From Saccharopolyspora phatthalungensis (GTDB taxonomy: Bacteria; Actinomycetota; Actinomycetes; Mycobacteriales; Pseudonocardiaceae), in the NCBI RefSeq assembly GCF_014203395.1, contig NZ_JACHIW010000001.1, positions 4,199,501 through 4,263,500 of the forward strand: a stretch of 64,000 nt of DNA. Direction: 5' to 3'. Each line of letters begins with the position of its first letter. Within the stretch, counting starts at the first letter, position 1. Positions 34,843 to 48,184 of this stretch are shown in pieces. A program made the translations under genes and the position numbers. Under the pieces are notes generated by a model that worked only from the letters and a program-made list of their open reading frames with translations, was not told the origin of the DNA and did no database searches.

Positions 34843-35508
34843 GTGAACGACTCCTGGCCCGGCGTGACGACGGTTTTCCTGGTCGACGATCACGAGTTGG
34901 TGCGGGTCGGACTGGGCGATCTGCTCGCCGCCGAACCCGACCTCGAAGTGGTCGGCCAGGCCGGTACGGCGCGCGAGGCGGAGGCCCGCATCCCGGCCCT
35001 GCGGCCGGATGTGGCGGTGCTGGACGTGCGGCTCCCGGACGGCAACGGCATCGAGCTGTGCCGGGAACTGCGTTCCAGGCAGCCGGGGCTGAACTGCCTG
35101 ATGCTCACGTCGTTCCCGGACGAACAGGCCACGCTGGACGCGATGCTGGCCGGCGCCGCGGGGTTCGTGATCAAGAACATCCGGGGGATGGAGCTGGCGG
35201 CGGCGGTACGCACCGTCGGAGCGGGCGAATCGCTGCTCAGCGAGCAAGCCACCGCGGAGCTGATGGGCAAGCTGCGCGCCAAGCTGGACACATCGGCGAC
35301 GCTGCCCGAACTCACCGATCAGGAACGCGTCCTGCTGGAGCTCATCCGCCAGGGCCTGACCAACCGGCAGATCGCCGACCGGATGTACCTGGCGGAGAAG
35401 ACGGTCAAGAACTACGTGTCCCGCTTGCTGGCCAAGCTGGGACTGCAACGGCGCACCCAGGCGGCGGTTCTGGCCACCCAGATCCACCACCGTCCCAAGG
35501 ACTCGTGA
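34843..35508 (+). CDS. devR: DevR/DosR-like NarL-family response regulator
   Basis: A 221-residue regulator starting at GTG 34843. The receiver domain (residues 9-125) has acidic pocket DD at 15-16 and phosphoacceptor Asp61 (VLDVRLPDG). The LuxR-type HTH is at about 150-215 ([20 protein letters not shown], then [15 protein letters not shown]). A cognate DevS-like kinase is encoded 1.1 kb downstream with an Acg-type nitroreductase between, the same partners as in the mycobacterial dormancy regulon. It is expected to switch on hypoxia or nitric oxide responses. Confidence 0.85.
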   Translation: MNDSWPGVTTVFLVDDHELVRVGLGDLLAAEPDLEVVGQAGTAREAEARIPALRPDVAVLDVRLPDGNGIELCRELRSRQPGLNCLMLTSFPDEQATLDAMLAGAAGFVIKNIRGMELAAAVRTVGAGESLLSEQATAELMGKLRAKLDTSATLPELTDQERVLLELIRQGLTNRQIADRMYLAEKTVKNYVSRLLAKLGLQRRTQAAVLATQIHHRPKDS

Positions 35509-35523
35509 GTGCTGGTCGGGCGC

Positions 35524-38390
<2,867 letters not shown>

Positions 38391-38407
38391 CCCGGTGTCC
38401 ATTGTGG

Positions 38408-39052
38408 TCAGAGTCGGGTTTGGGTGATGCGCCACAAGCGGCGGGGTAGTTCGCCTTCTTCGAACGCGTGGATCTCGTCGAGGCGCCAGCCCGCGGCCAG
38501 TTCGTCGACGAGGGCTCGGCCGAAAAAGTGCACCGCGAAGCCGCCGTGTTCGTAGATGTCGTCGCCGTGGTCGATTCCCGCGCCGTAGTGGGCGTCGCCA
38601 GTGTGGCGGACGGTGTAGACGAGGCTGCCGCCCGGTCGCAGAACTCGCTTGATCTCTCCGGCCAGCGCGTGAATGTCGCGTGTGGACAGAGTCATGCAGA
38701 ACAGCATGTGCGCGAAGACCGCGTCCTGGCTCTCGTCGGGCAGCGGGAGCGGGTTGCGCACGTCGTGGACGGCGGTCGTCACGCTGTCGGTGATGCCGTC
38801 GCGGTCGGCGGTGCGGGCCAGTTGCTCCAGTCCGGCCGCGCTGAAATCGATGGCGTGCACGGCGAAACCGGTGCGGGCGAAGAACAAGGCGTCCCGCCCC
38901 TGGCCGGCGCCGAGTTCGAGCACGGCCCGCACGCCTCGGGCGCGGAAGAGGCCTGCCGCGTAGCGCGCGGGTTCGGAGGGCGTTTCGCCGTACATGTGCG
39001 GATAGTCCTGGTAGACCGACTGCCAGTGCGCCTGCTGGGCTTCTCCGGACAC
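38408..39052 (-). CDS. Class I SAM-dependent methyltransferase
   Basis: A 214-residue methyltransferase with SAM motif I VLELGAGQGRDALFFA, acidic motif AIDFSAAGLEQL and LRPGGSLVYTVRH. The N-terminal AHWQSVYQDYPHMYGETPSE is typical of small actinobacterial enzymes of this type. Substrate is unknown. It converges on devS with 17 bases between and follows the flavin oxidoreductase gene on the same strand by 22 bases, possibly as one operon. Confidence 0.88.
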   Translation of the reverse strand: MSGEAQQAHWQSVYQDYPHMYGETPSEPARYAAGLFRARGVRAVLELGAGQGRDALFFARTGFAVHAIDFSAAGLEQLARTADRDGITDSVTTAVHDVRNPLPLPDESQDAVFAHMLFCMTLSTRDIHALAGEIKRVLRPGGSLVYTVRHTGDAHYGAGIDHGDDIYEHGGFAVHFFGRALVDELAAGWRLDEIHAFEEGELPRRLWRITQTRL

Positions 39053-39074
39053 GGCACCAGGTTATGCCGCCGGG

Positions 39075-40064
39075 TCAGGCGGCGACCAGTCCGCGGACGT
39101 CGGCGAGCAGTTCGAGAGAGCGCAGCCAGGCGGTTCGCTCCGGTGCGGCGGACACGACGATCAGCTCATCGGCCTGTGCCCGCTCGGTGAACCGGTCCAG
39201 GTAGTCGTTCACCTCGGCGGGGGTGCCGACGGCGCTGTACTTGGTCATCTGCAGCACCTGCTGCCCGGCCGGGGAGGCGAGGATGGCATCCGCCTCTTCC
39301 GGCGTGAATTCCCTTCCCTGGCCCAGCATCCGGGTCACCCGGTAGCGCTTCGCCGCCTGGAAGTGCTCCTGGGCCTCGGCGGTCGTGTCCGCCGCGATCA
39401 CGTTCACACCGGCGATGACGTAGGGCTCCGCGAGCTGCGCGGAGGGCTGGAACTCGCGCCGGTAGAGCGCGACCGCGGCTTCGAGCGCATCCGGTGCGAA
39501 GTGCGACGCGAACGAGTACGGCAGGCCGAGCACGGCGGCCAGCCGGGCCCCGAACAACGACGAACCGAGGATGTACAGCGGCACGTGGGTGCCCGCGCCC
39601 GGCGTCGCGTTGACCCCGGGGATCTGGGACTCGCCCGACAGATATCCCTGCAGTTCCAGCACGTCCTGCGGGAACGAGTCGGCCGAGGACGGGTCGCGGC
39701 GCAGTGCCCGCATGGTCTTCTGGTCGCTGCCCGGAGCGCGCCCCAGACCCAGGTCGATCCGCCCCGGGAACAGCGTTTCGAGGGTGCCGAACTGCTCGGC
39801 GATGGTCAGCGGCGCGTGGTTGGGCAGCATCACACCGCCGGCGCCGAGGCGGATGGTCCGGGTGTGCGCGGCCACGTGCCCGACCAGCACGCTGGTGGCC
39901 GACGATGCGATCGACGACATGTTGTGGTGCTCGGCGTACCAGATCCGGCGGTAGCCCAGCCCTTCGGCGCGCTGTGCGAGGTCGACGCTGGCGGCGAAGC
40001 TGTCACCCGCCGTCTCTCCCGGGCCGATGTGCGCCAGATCGAGAATGGAGAGGGCAACGGCCAC
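39075..40064 (-). CDS. LLM class flavin-dependent oxidoreductase
   Basis: A 329-residue luciferase-like monooxygenase of the YhbW type: [54 protein letters not shown] and ELIVVSAA. It binds reduced FMN or F420 in a TIM barrel. The natural substrate is unknown. It probably forms an operon with the methyltransferase gene downstream. Confidence 0.9.
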   Translation of the reverse strand: MAVALSILDLAHIGPGETAGDSFAASVDLAQRAEGLGYRRIWYAEHHNMSSIASSATSVLVGHVAAHTRTIRLGAGGVMLPNHAPLTIAEQFGTLETLFPGRIDLGLGRAPGSDQKTMRALRRDPSSADSFPQDVLELQGYLSGESQIPGVNATPGAGTHVPLYILGSSLFGARLAAVLGLPYSFASHFAPDALEAAVALYRREFQPSAQLAEPYVIAGVNVIAADTTAEAQEHFQAAKRYRVTRMLGQGREFTPEEADAILASPAGQQVLQMTKYSAVGTPAEVNDYLDRFTERAQADELIVVSAAPERTAWLRSLELLADVRGLVAA

Positions 40065-40145
40065 GGCAGCATCCGCCTTTCATCGCGTGCGAAAAGCGCG
40101 GGGCCCGCACCCCGCGCAACCGTGGTAACGGAACAACCGCCCCGG

Positions 40146-42908
40146 TTATTCCTGGACCCCGACTCCGACGCTGCTCGTTTCGAGCAGCTCGTCGATGGGG
40201 ACGGGTTTCCCGAAGTAGAAGCCCTGTCCGTGGTCGCAGCCCAGCCTTTGGATGGTGTCGAGCTGCTCGGCGGTTTCGATGCCTTCGGCCACGACGGTGA
40301 GATCGAGCGCGTGCCCCAGGGCCACGATGCTGGCGATCAAGGTCTCGGTGTCCGAAGATCCGCCCAGCCCGGCGATGAACGACCTGTCGATCTTGAGGGT
40401 GTTCAGTGGCAGGTCATGCAACTGGGCCAGCGAGGAATAACCGGTACCGAAGTCGTCGATGGCCAGCTTGACGCCCATCTGGCGCAGGCCGTTCAGGACC
40501 TCGCGGGCGGCGGCCGGTTCCTGCATGAGCGTGCTTTCGGTGATCTCCAGGCACAGCGCGGCCGCGGGCAGGTCGGTCTCGTGAAGGGCCGCGCGCACGG
40601 CCGCCAGCAGGTGCGGGTCATCGAGTTGGCGCGCCGACAGGTTGGCCTTGACCTGTAGGTCCAGCCGGCGACGTGTCCGGTACGCGGCCAGGTCTCGGAT
40701 GGCCGAATGCAGCGCGTGCAACCCGATTTCCTTGATCAGGTCGGTTTCCTCCGCGAGCGGGATGAATTCCGTCGGCGAGATCGTCCCGTACACCGGATGG
40801 CGCCACCGCAGCAGGCCTTCAACCGCCGCGATCGCGTGGGTGTGCAGGTCCACGATGGGTTGGTAGGCCACCCAGAGTTGCTTGCGGGCGACCGCGTGGC
40901 GCAGGTCCTGTTCCAGGTGCAGATAGCGCTGGACGCGCGTACGCATCCGCACGTCGAAGACGACGCAACGCCCGCGACCGAGCTTCTTGGCCTGGTACAT
41001 GGCCACGTCGGCGTCGCGCAGGACGTCCGAGGCCCGGCGGGTGTCGTGGGGTGGGGACAGCACGATGCCGATGCTGGCGTCGATGTGCAGCTGCCGGCCA
41101 TCCACCTCGATCGGATCGATGAGACATCGGCGCAGCTGCTCGGTGAACAACTGGACCTTCCGGGGCTCGTTCTCATCGGGGGAGACGATCACGAATTCGT
41201 CGCCGCCGAGCCTGCCGACCAGCTCGTGATGCCGCGTCACCTGCCGCAAGCGTTCGGCGACGACGCGCAGCACCTCGTCCCCGACTCCGTGGCCGAGCGA
41301 GTCGTTGATAATCTTGAAGTTGTCTAGGTCGAGGAACAGCACGCCGATCGAGCTGGAGCGGTGGCGAGTGTGCAACGCCGCGTTGAGGCGCCGCAGGAGC
41401 AGCGTGCGATTGGCCAGGCCCGTCAGCGGATCATGCGTCGCTTCCCATTCGAGTTGCTCCCGGATCGCGCGGGACTCGGTGACGTCGGTGAACGAGAGCA
41501 CGACGGGGTGCGGCGGATCCTCGTCGGAGTTGAGAGTGCGCGAGGTCAACGACAGCCACACTGAACGCCCGTCCCCTCGCGCGGTGCGAACCAGGCGCGC
41601 GTTCTGCGCCTTTCCGGTGCGTCGGCTCTGCGTGGACGGATGCGTGTGCGGTGGCAGCCGACCGCCGGCTTCGTCGAACAGTGACCACGCTGCCGCTGGG
41701 GACCCGACCAGATTGGTCTCGTCGACACCGAGGATCTGCGACGCCGCGGGGTTAGCCGATTCGATCAGCCCCGTCGTCCCGACCACCACGACGCCTTCGT
41801 CGAGGGCATCGACGACGGTCGCGTAGTGCTGCTGGGCTCGTCGCAGCGCGGTCTCGTCCGCGCACACCAACACGAACCCACTGTCCATCTGGGAGACCGA
41901 CAGCCTGATGGTCAAGGCCGAACCATCGGCCCGCAGGTGCCTGGCCTCGGTGGCGCCCCCGGCCGCCAGCAGCGCTGCGGGGTCCAGCGGCGCCCCCACC
42001 ACGTCGCTGACCGGCCACCCGACCGCCTGCTCGGCACTCCGGCCGTAGATCGCCTCGGCCGCCGTGTTCCAACTGGTCACCACGCCGCTGCGGGTGGTGG
42101 CGATGATGGCGTTGCTGACATGCGCCACCAGCGCCGCCTGGTAGCGCAGCGCGGCCTCGGCCGCTCGCTCGGCGGTGACGTCGCGCATGATGACCTGGAA
42201 GGCCGGTCGGCCTCGCCAGGTGGTGCGTACCGAAACCGCCTCGACCAGCACCGGGCGGCCGTCGAGGCAGCGCAGCATGATCTGCACCCGCCCCGACGTC
42301 GCGCCCGGCTCCGACAGGGACGCGATCCGTTTCCGCGCGGCCGGCACCTCGGACTCGGCCAAGAAGTCGCTGATCGGCCGCCCGACGATCTGCGCGGCGG
42401 ACCCGGCGTTGAGCATGCGCACCGCGGCAGGGTTCACGTACGCGGCGACTCCGTCTTGGTGCACGCAGATCGCGTTCGGGCTCAGCTCCACGAGCAGCCG
42501 GTACCGGTCGGTGACGTCGGCCAGTGCCTGCTCGTCCCCGCTGCCCACCGCGGTGGCGATTCCCACCAGGCCACCGGTTCGCGGGTCGCCGAACCGCCGG
42601 GCGCGGAACCGGACCACGCGCCGCTGCCCGTCCGGCATCTCGCAAGGCCGTTCCAGCTCGTCAATTTGCTTGTCAGGAGCCACGCGAATGCTTTCAAGCA
42701 ACGGAGTCACCAATTCCACCAGGCGCGCGCACAGCCTGTCCTCGTCGGCCTCGGGCATTCCGAGTAACACGTCGAGTCCAGCTCCCCACGAGGCCCGGTC
42801 GCCGGTGAAGCTCGACGACCACCAAGTGCCTTCGCTCAGCGACCAGGTTGAACCGAGAAGTTCGCGATCGGACATCGCGAACCCGCCCGGATCATCTCGC
42901 CAGTCCAT
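40146..42908 (-). CDS. PAS-GGDEF-EAL cyclic di-GMP turnover protein
   Basis: A 920-residue cytoplasmic protein. Three PAS-like sensor segments cover residues about 130-490. The GGDEF domain (about 495-655) has an intact GRLGGDEFVIV active site, so it can make cyclic di-GMP. The EAL domain (about 670-910) carries EGLLRWRHP in place of EALLRWRHP, and retains KIDRSFI, DDFGTGYSSL and EGIET, so phosphodiesterase activity is likely kept. No membrane segment is seen. ATG 42875 within the N-terminus is an alternative start. Confidence 0.93.
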   Translation of the reverse strand: MDWRDDPGGFAMSDRELLGSTWSLSEGTWWSSSFTGDRASWGAGLDVLLGMPEADEDRLCARLVELVTPLLESIRVAPDKQIDELERPCEMPDGQRRVVRFRARRFGDPRTGGLVGIATAVGSGDEQALADVTDRYRLLVELSPNAICVHQDGVAAYVNPAAVRMLNAGSAAQIVGRPISDFLAESEVPAARKRIASLSEPGATSGRVQIMLRCLDGRPVLVEAVSVRTTWRGRPAFQVIMRDVTAERAAEAALRYQAALVAHVSNAIIATTRSGVVTSWNTAAEAIYGRSAEQAVGWPVSDVVGAPLDPAALLAAGGATEARHLRADGSALTIRLSVSQMDSGFVLVCADETALRRAQQHYATVVDALDEGVVVVGTTGLIESANPAASQILGVDETNLVGSPAAAWSLFDEAGGRLPPHTHPSTQSRRTGKAQNARLVRTARGDGRSVWLSLTSRTLNSDEDPPHPVVLSFTDVTESRAIREQLEWEATHDPLTGLANRTLLLRRLNAALHTRHRSSSIGVLFLDLDNFKIINDSLGHGVGDEVLRVVAERLRQVTRHHELVGRLGGDEFVIVSPDENEPRKVQLFTEQLRRCLIDPIEVDGRQLHIDASIGIVLSPPHDTRRASDVLRDADVAMYQAKKLGRGRCVVFDVRMRTRVQRYLHLEQDLRHAVARKQLWVAYQPIVDLHTHAIAAVEGLLRWRHPVYGTISPTEFIPLAEETDLIKEIGLHALHSAIRDLAAYRTRRRLDLQVKANLSARQLDDPHLLAAVRAALHETDLPAAALCLEITESTLMQEPAAAREVLNGLRQMGVKLAIDDFGTGYSSLAQLHDLPLNTLKIDRSFIAGLGGSSDTETLIASIVALGHALDLTVVAEGIETAEQLDTIQRLGCDHGQGFYFGKPVPIDELLETSSVGVGVQE

Positions 42909-43223
42909 AGCGCATCACGTTCGCAAATAGGCACTCGCCCCTGTCTACCCGGCAACGGCGAACCGCACACGGGCGGCTCGGGGCACCGATTTCACACCCA
43001 ATTCCGATCGAGCTGCCGCATGCGGTGTCCATCAATTCTCCGAGGAGCTGTGCGACGAGCACAAGCGGTATCGGGGTGCTAGAGGTAGCTCGCCGCGAGA
43101 TCGACTCGACCGCGTAAGCCGTCCCCAGGCGACGCCCGTCGCCCGAGCACCTTGGGTCGCCAGCATTGCCAGCCCGTTCGAACTCCACGGATCGCCCGAC
43201 CACGGGTCAAAGTCCACAGTGGT
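42909..43223. other. Intergenic region
   Basis: About 315 bases between the divergently read cyclic di-GMP gene and the terminator of the Rpf-like gene. No frame with a ribosome site or family likeness is present. It should hold the promoter of the cyclic di-GMP gene. Nothing else is seen. Confidence 0.4.
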
Positions 43224-43256
43224 CTCCGGTGTGGACCTTGATAGTCCACACCGGAG
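43224..43256 (-). terminator. Terminator after the Rpf-like gene
   Basis: CTCCGGTGTGGAC (43224-43236) pairs perfectly with GTCCACACCGGAG (43244-43256) around a seven-base loop. It begins nine bases after the stop of the Rpf-like gene on the minus strand. Confidence 0.8.
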
Positions 43257-43264
43257 GAAGCGAG

Positions 43265-44030
<766 letters not shown>

Positions 44031-45215
44031 TCACGGTTGCCCGATTGTGCGGAAGACTAGCCCGGGGTGGGGTTTGGGTATGAACGACGTGGACTTCCGC
44101 GGTAGGCGCACTCCCGCTGCTGCCGCCGTCGCGAGATCCTGCTGCCCAGGCGGGGGCACCAGGACCGCGAGGCCGCCGCGATGCCGTACCTGGCGCACCG
44201 CGTTGACCGCGCTGGCCTCGTAGGCGACGTACTCCGGCAAGGCCGGGATGCGCCACAGCTCGTCGATCAGCACGTGGTGCAGGATTGACAGGTGCAACCG
44301 CCGCATCGGCGGCAAGCAGTTCTTGAGAGCGGATTCCAGGACCGCCCGGTTCGGCGTGCTCAGCAGGAATGCGCCCGCTGGGGTCACCACGACGAAGGCA
44401 GGTCCGCCGCGCGCCTGCTCCTTGAGCACGGGCAGCCATTGCCGGAGTTCACCAGGCAGCGGCCGAATGCGGAACCCTCGCGACGCAGCCTGTAGCGCGG
44501 GCTGCGGATCCGTGAACGGCAGTACCCGGTGAATGGGCGCCAACTGCAACGAGTTGCGCTTGACGTCGACGAGCAGACCCGGGATGTAGTCCCACGGTCC
44601 TGGTCCATGGCCGGAGGCGTAGTACTCGCGCCGGAGCTGTCGTGCCGCGACATGGCGATGCTGGCCATCCGCGATGAAAGCGGGGCGGGTCGCGAGCTCG
44701 CCGGTGATCTCCTCCAGCGCTGCGTTGTCGGTGAGGTGCCAAACGCGGTGCAGTTGCCCATCGTCGGCCAGCACCTCCACGACGGGGACAGTTTGGGTGG
44801 CTTGCGCGAGACACGTGCTGGTCCGACCGTCGCCGGAGTACCCGAGCAGGAGCGGGTCGAGGTTCATCGCGCCTTCGTCCATGAGGTCTGCGATCCCGTC
44901 GATCCGTTCGGGGATGACGTCTTCGTGCGGTAGCAGCCCGCTGTCGAGGTGAACCGCTCCGAGCACACCGCGCAGGGCCCCGCGCGGGCCGCTCTGCTCG
45001 TAGGCGTAGAGAGCCGGTTGCCGGTCGTAGACGATTGCACCGCTTCGTTGCCAGGCGCGGAAGGTGCGCGCCGCTTCGGCTGCGGGGGCGGCGCCCGTTC
45101 GGTCCCAGGGTGTCGCGTAGCGAGCGGCGAGTTGGTGAGCGGCGATCCGCCAGCCCCGGAAGGGGGCGACGGAAACACCGTTTCGAGTCGGCGCGGAGAC
45201 GGCAGGCACAGGCAC
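44031..45215 (-). CDS. DUF1015 family protein
   Basis: A protein of about 394 residues. It follows DUF1015: APFRGWRIAAHQLAARYATP near the start, then HEDVIPERIDGIADLMDEGA, the conserved FIADGQHRHVAARQL, and HHVLIDELW near the end. These proteins are widespread but unassigned; some are annotated as kinase- or SpoOJ-related without firm proof. The GTG at 45215 is chosen because residues upstream are Arg-rich and unlike the family. The C-terminal 60 residues are less conserved. Confidence 0.85.
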   Translation of the reverse strand: MPVPAVSAPTRNGVSVAPFRGWRIAAHQLAARYATPWDRTGAAPAAEAARTFRAWQRSGAIVYDRQPALYAYEQSGPRGALRGVLGAVHLDSGLLPHEDVIPERIDGIADLMDEGAMNLDPLLLGYSGDGRTSTCLAQATQTVPVVEVLADDGQLHRVWHLTDNAALEEITGELATRPAFIADGQHRHVAARQLRREYYASGHGPGPWDYIPGLLVDVKRNSLQLAPIHRVLPFTDPQPALQAASRGFRIRPLPGELRQWLPVLKEQARGGPAFVVVTPAGAFLLSTPNRAVLESALKNCLPPMRRLHLSILHHVLIDELWRIPALPEYVAYEASAVNAVRQVRHRGGLAVLVPPPGQQDLATAAAAGVRLPRKSTSFIPKPHPGLVFRTIGQP

Positions 45216-45344
45216 AGTCTCGTCTCCTCGCGCGTGCGGTCTGTCGCGGCTCCCCCGAAACCACCCAGGGGCTTCTCGGCGCGCGCGGGACCGCACGCCA
45301 GGACCGCTCCGCGCTACGTGATCACGAGGCTGGCACCGCGCCAG

Positions 45345-46727
45345 TCAGCTGACCGCCGCTTCCGGACGCGAGCGGCACGATTCGCCCGCCGGGTCCCGTT
45401 GGGTGGGGATGAGGTCCCGGAGGTGTTCGCGGTGCTGGGCGGGCAGCGCCTTGCCGCCTGGTCGCGGTCTTCGGTCGATGTCCACGGTGGACGGTGGGAT
45501 GAAGACGGGTCTGCCCTCGCGCATCTGGATCTCCCACCGCTGGCTGTGCACGGTCCGGTGGTGGTGGCCGCATAGCATTGTCATGTTGGCCAGTTCGGTG
45601 GGGCCGCCATCGATCCAGCTCACGAGGTGGTGGGCGTCGGGGGTTCCCGGCGGCCGGTCGCAGCCGGGAAACGAACAGCTGCCGTCGCGCTGGAGTAGCG
45701 CGGCGCGAAGGTGCGCGGGTGCGGTTCGCCTGGCCCGGCCGACCTCCAGGGGCAGGCCAGCTCCGTCGAGAACCATGGGCAGTACTTCGCTGTCGCAGGC
45801 GATGCGCCTGGCGTTCTCGGCGGTGATGGCACGCCCGGTGTTCAGGGTGCCGGGCATACCGTGCTCGTCGGGGAAGCCCAGCCCGCGTTTGAGGTCTTCG
45901 AAGTCGATGGTGATCGTCAGGTGCGGCCGTTGCCCACCGGCACGCGGCACCCCGTCGGAATCGGTGGCAAGATCGAGCAACGCGGCGAAGCCGTCGGCAT
46001 TGCGCTGCCCGGCACTGCGAGGGTCCTTCTCCCCGTCGACCTCCGGGCACGGGGCGGCCAGCGGCTCGATGAGGGCGGCGAATTTCGCGCCGGTCTCGCG
46101 GTCGAGCCGGGCTTTGATGACCGTCATCCCGTCCCGGGAGGTCGCGTAGTGCAGTTCCCGGGCGTCGTGCTGGTCGGCTTCGTCCTGGTAGGCGCCGTCC
46201 TGGTCGAGTAGATACCTGATTCGTTCGGCGATTTTCTCCAGTTCACGCGGCGGCATCTGGCGGGCGTAGCCGGCCAGGGTCGCCTCGACCTCCCCCACCC
46301 GGTGACAACGGGCGTACTCGGGCAGCCGGTGAATGCCCGCCACGATCACCCGCGCATGCTCAACACTGATCGCCCCTTGCGACAAGGCGGCAGCGGTCTG
46401 GGGAAGCTCGGCGGGCATCGTCTCGCCATACAGCGAAGCCCGGTCCTCGACGTTACGGGCGACCGTCACCCGAGTCTTGGCGTCTCTCTGGTCGATGTTG
46501 AGCAACTCACGCAACCACACCTGCATCGACCTCGCACCACGCTCGGCATGCAGCCCCCGCCGGTCGGCCTCGGCGATGACCTGCAACTGCTCCATCATCG
46601 CCACCCGCATGCTCTGCTCACAGCGCTGGATCCGGTCGATGAGTTCGGCATCCGAGCACGACACCACAGACGACCGTGAAGACATCATCTCCACGCTCGC
46701 GTCCCGGGTGTCCGTCAACGGTGCCAT
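45345..46727 (-). CDS. DUF222/HNH endonuclease-signature protein (13E12 type)
   Basis: A 460-residue protein. DUF222 spans about residues 15-310, and the C-terminal HNH motif is CSFPGCDRPPGTPDAHHLV with CGHHHRTVH at its end. Such genes are multi-copy in actinobacteria and are regarded as repeat-like or mobile-associated; biochemical function is unproven. ATG 46727 follows GGAGGT with no spacing, so an in-frame ATG at 46688 or 46757 may be used. Directly upstream lies a repeat-rich region. Confidence 0.88.
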   Translation of the reverse strand: MAPLTDTRDASVEMMSSRSSVVSCSDAELIDRIQRCEQSMRVAMMEQLQVIAEADRRGLHAERGARSMQVWLRELLNIDQRDAKTRVTVARNVEDRASLYGETMPAELPQTAAALSQGAISVEHARVIVAGIHRLPEYARCHRVGEVEATLAGYARQMPPRELEKIAERIRYLLDQDGAYQDEADQHDARELHYATSRDGMTVIKARLDRETGAKFAALIEPLAAPCPEVDGEKDPRSAGQRNADGFAALLDLATDSDGVPRAGGQRPHLTITIDFEDLKRGLGFPDEHGMPGTLNTGRAITAENARRIACDSEVLPMVLDGAGLPLEVGRARRTAPAHLRAALLQRDGSCSFPGCDRPPGTPDAHHLVSWIDGGPTELANMTMLCGHHHRTVHSQRWEIQMREGRPVFIPPSTVDIDRRPRPGGKALPAQHREHLRDLIPTQRDPAGESCRSRPEAAVS

Positions 46728-47133
46728 ACCTCCATTCTCCCAGATTCGAACACCCATTCGCACGCATTTCAGCATCGCTTGATCAGGTGAAAACCCCCAC
46801 CCAGGCCACGAAAACCCCCACCCCACAACAAAAACTCATCCACCACACGCCGAAGGCGCCCGCCAGCACGACCGATCAAACCCTCACGGAACAACCCCAA
46901 GCCGACCGGCACCAGTCCCAGCCACGACCGAATCCGCCACCCCGCAACGCAACCCGCCCCGCAACGCAACCCGCCCCGATGCGCCAGCCCACTCCGGGGC
47001 CATCCCCGCGATACAAAGCCGAACCGGGGCTGTGGGCCGGATGTCAAGCCTGAAACCTCGAAGAGGCGGCCGCCAGGCCGGGCTTGACCTCCGGAACACA
47101 GCCCCCACACTCCACCGATCGCGGGGATGGCCG
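46728..47133. other. C-rich low-complexity stretch upstream of the DUF222 gene
   Basis: No gene is supported. The DNA is unusually rich in CCC and AAC runs. It includes two tandem copies of a 17-base unit CAACGCAACCCGCCCCG near 46945-46980 and repeated AAAACCCCCACCC around 46787-46820. Long frames across it come from skewed composition. It continues into the 73-base tandem repeat. Confidence 0.5.
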
Positions 47134-47380
47134 ATCCAACACGGAACCTCCCACAGCCCCAACCCCCTGGAAAGGCGCGCAAACCATGCCAAGCCGCCCG
47201 CGAACCATCCAACACGGAACCTCCCACAGCCCAACCCCCTGGAAAGGCGCGGCGAATCACGCCAAGCCGCCCGCGAACCATCCAACACCGAACCTCCCAC
47301 AGCCCCAACTCCCTGGAAAGGCGCGCAAACCATGCCAAGCCGCCCGCGACCATGCCAACCCGAAACCTCCCACAGCCGGA
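47134..47380. repeat. 73-base tandem repeat, three full copies and one partial
   Basis: Units start at 47134, 47207, 47280 and 47352 (partial). Each begins ATCCAACACxGAACCTCCCA and contains CTGGAAAGGCGC and AAGCCGCCCGCG. Unit lengths are 73, 73 and 72, not a multiple of three, so it does not encode a repeated peptide. Differences between units are few. It lies between the DUF222 gene and a methyltransferase gene on opposite strands, both transcribed away from it. Confidence 0.85.
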
Positions 47381-47517
47381 TCCCCCATCGCGTCTGGACC
47401 GCCATGCGACGACGGTAACTCCCGCAGAGGGGCCGCTACCCGCACCGCTACGCAAACCCACTCTTGAAACGCTCTCCACTAGCCTGGGTTCCGATAGCGG
47501 AAGGTGGTGGCTGGGAC

Positions 47518-48150
47518 TTGCGGGCGACATCCAAGAATCTTGAGCGGTTGCGGCATTACTGGGACAAGCACTCCGGCTCGTACGACCGGACAATGGATTT
47601 CCTGGAGCGCAATTTCTTCGGCGACACGCGGGAGTGGCTGTGTCAACAGGCTCGCGGCGAGGTGCTGGAGGTCGCGGTCGGCACCGGCCTGAACCTCCGG
47701 TGGTATCCGGACGACATCCGGTTGAGCGGGATCGATTTCAGCCCGGGAATGCTCGGACTTGCCCGTCGCCGCGCGGAGAAATCCTGCCGTGCGGTCGATT
47801 TGGAGCTCGGTGATGCGCAACGGATGGATTTCCCGGACTCCTCGTTCGACACCGTGGTGTGCACTTTCTCGCTCTGTGCGATCCCGGACCATCGCCGCGC
47901 CATCTCGGAGATGCACCGGGTGTTGCGGCCGGGCGGTCGCCTGCTGCTGGCGGATCACGTGGTCAGCACGTCGTGGCTGGCCCGCGTTGTGCAAGCTCTG
48001 CTGGAGATCGTCACCATCCCGCTCGGCGGGGAGCACTTCCGGCGGCGGCCGATCACGCACGTGCGCTCCGTCGGGTTCACCATCGAGCAGCACGATCGCT
48101 TCAAGCTGGGGATCGTCGAACGCCTCGTAGCCACGAAGTCGACGCTTTGA
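47518..48150 (+). CDS. Class I SAM-dependent methyltransferase
   Basis: A protein of about 210 residues with SAM motif VLEVAVGTGLNLRWYP, acidic loop GIDFSPGMLGLARRRA, DAQRMDFPDSSFDTVVC and VLRPGGRLLLADH, as in UbiE-like methyltransferases. The start is uncertain: TTG 47518 is chosen because a TAGCCT -10-like element at 47482 would place the transcript start after the other candidate, TTG 47464. Substrate is unknown. It converges on kdpE. Confidence 0.8.
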   Translation: MRATSKNLERLRHYWDKHSGSYDRTMDFLERNFFGDTREWLCQQARGEVLEVAVGTGLNLRWYPDDIRLSGIDFSPGMLGLARRRAEKSCRAVDLELGDAQRMDFPDSSFDTVVCTFSLCAIPDHRRAISEMHRVLRPGGRLLLADHVVSTSWLARVVQALLEIVTIPLGGEHFRRRPITHVRSVGFTIEQHDRFKLGIVERLVATKSTL

Positions 48151-48184
48151 CGTTGGGGTGGACACCCGGTGAGCGGCTCTGCGG

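Noticed and set aside
47134..47380. CRISPR array
   Set aside because: Repeats are contiguous without variable spacers and the unit is 73 bases long; no cas genes are nearby.
46769..47593. 274-codon minus-strand frame with repeated Gly/Arg/Trp-rich peptide
   Set aside because: It crosses the 73-base tandem repeat, whose period is not a multiple of three, and overlaps the methyltransferase start. No ribosome site or family likeness.
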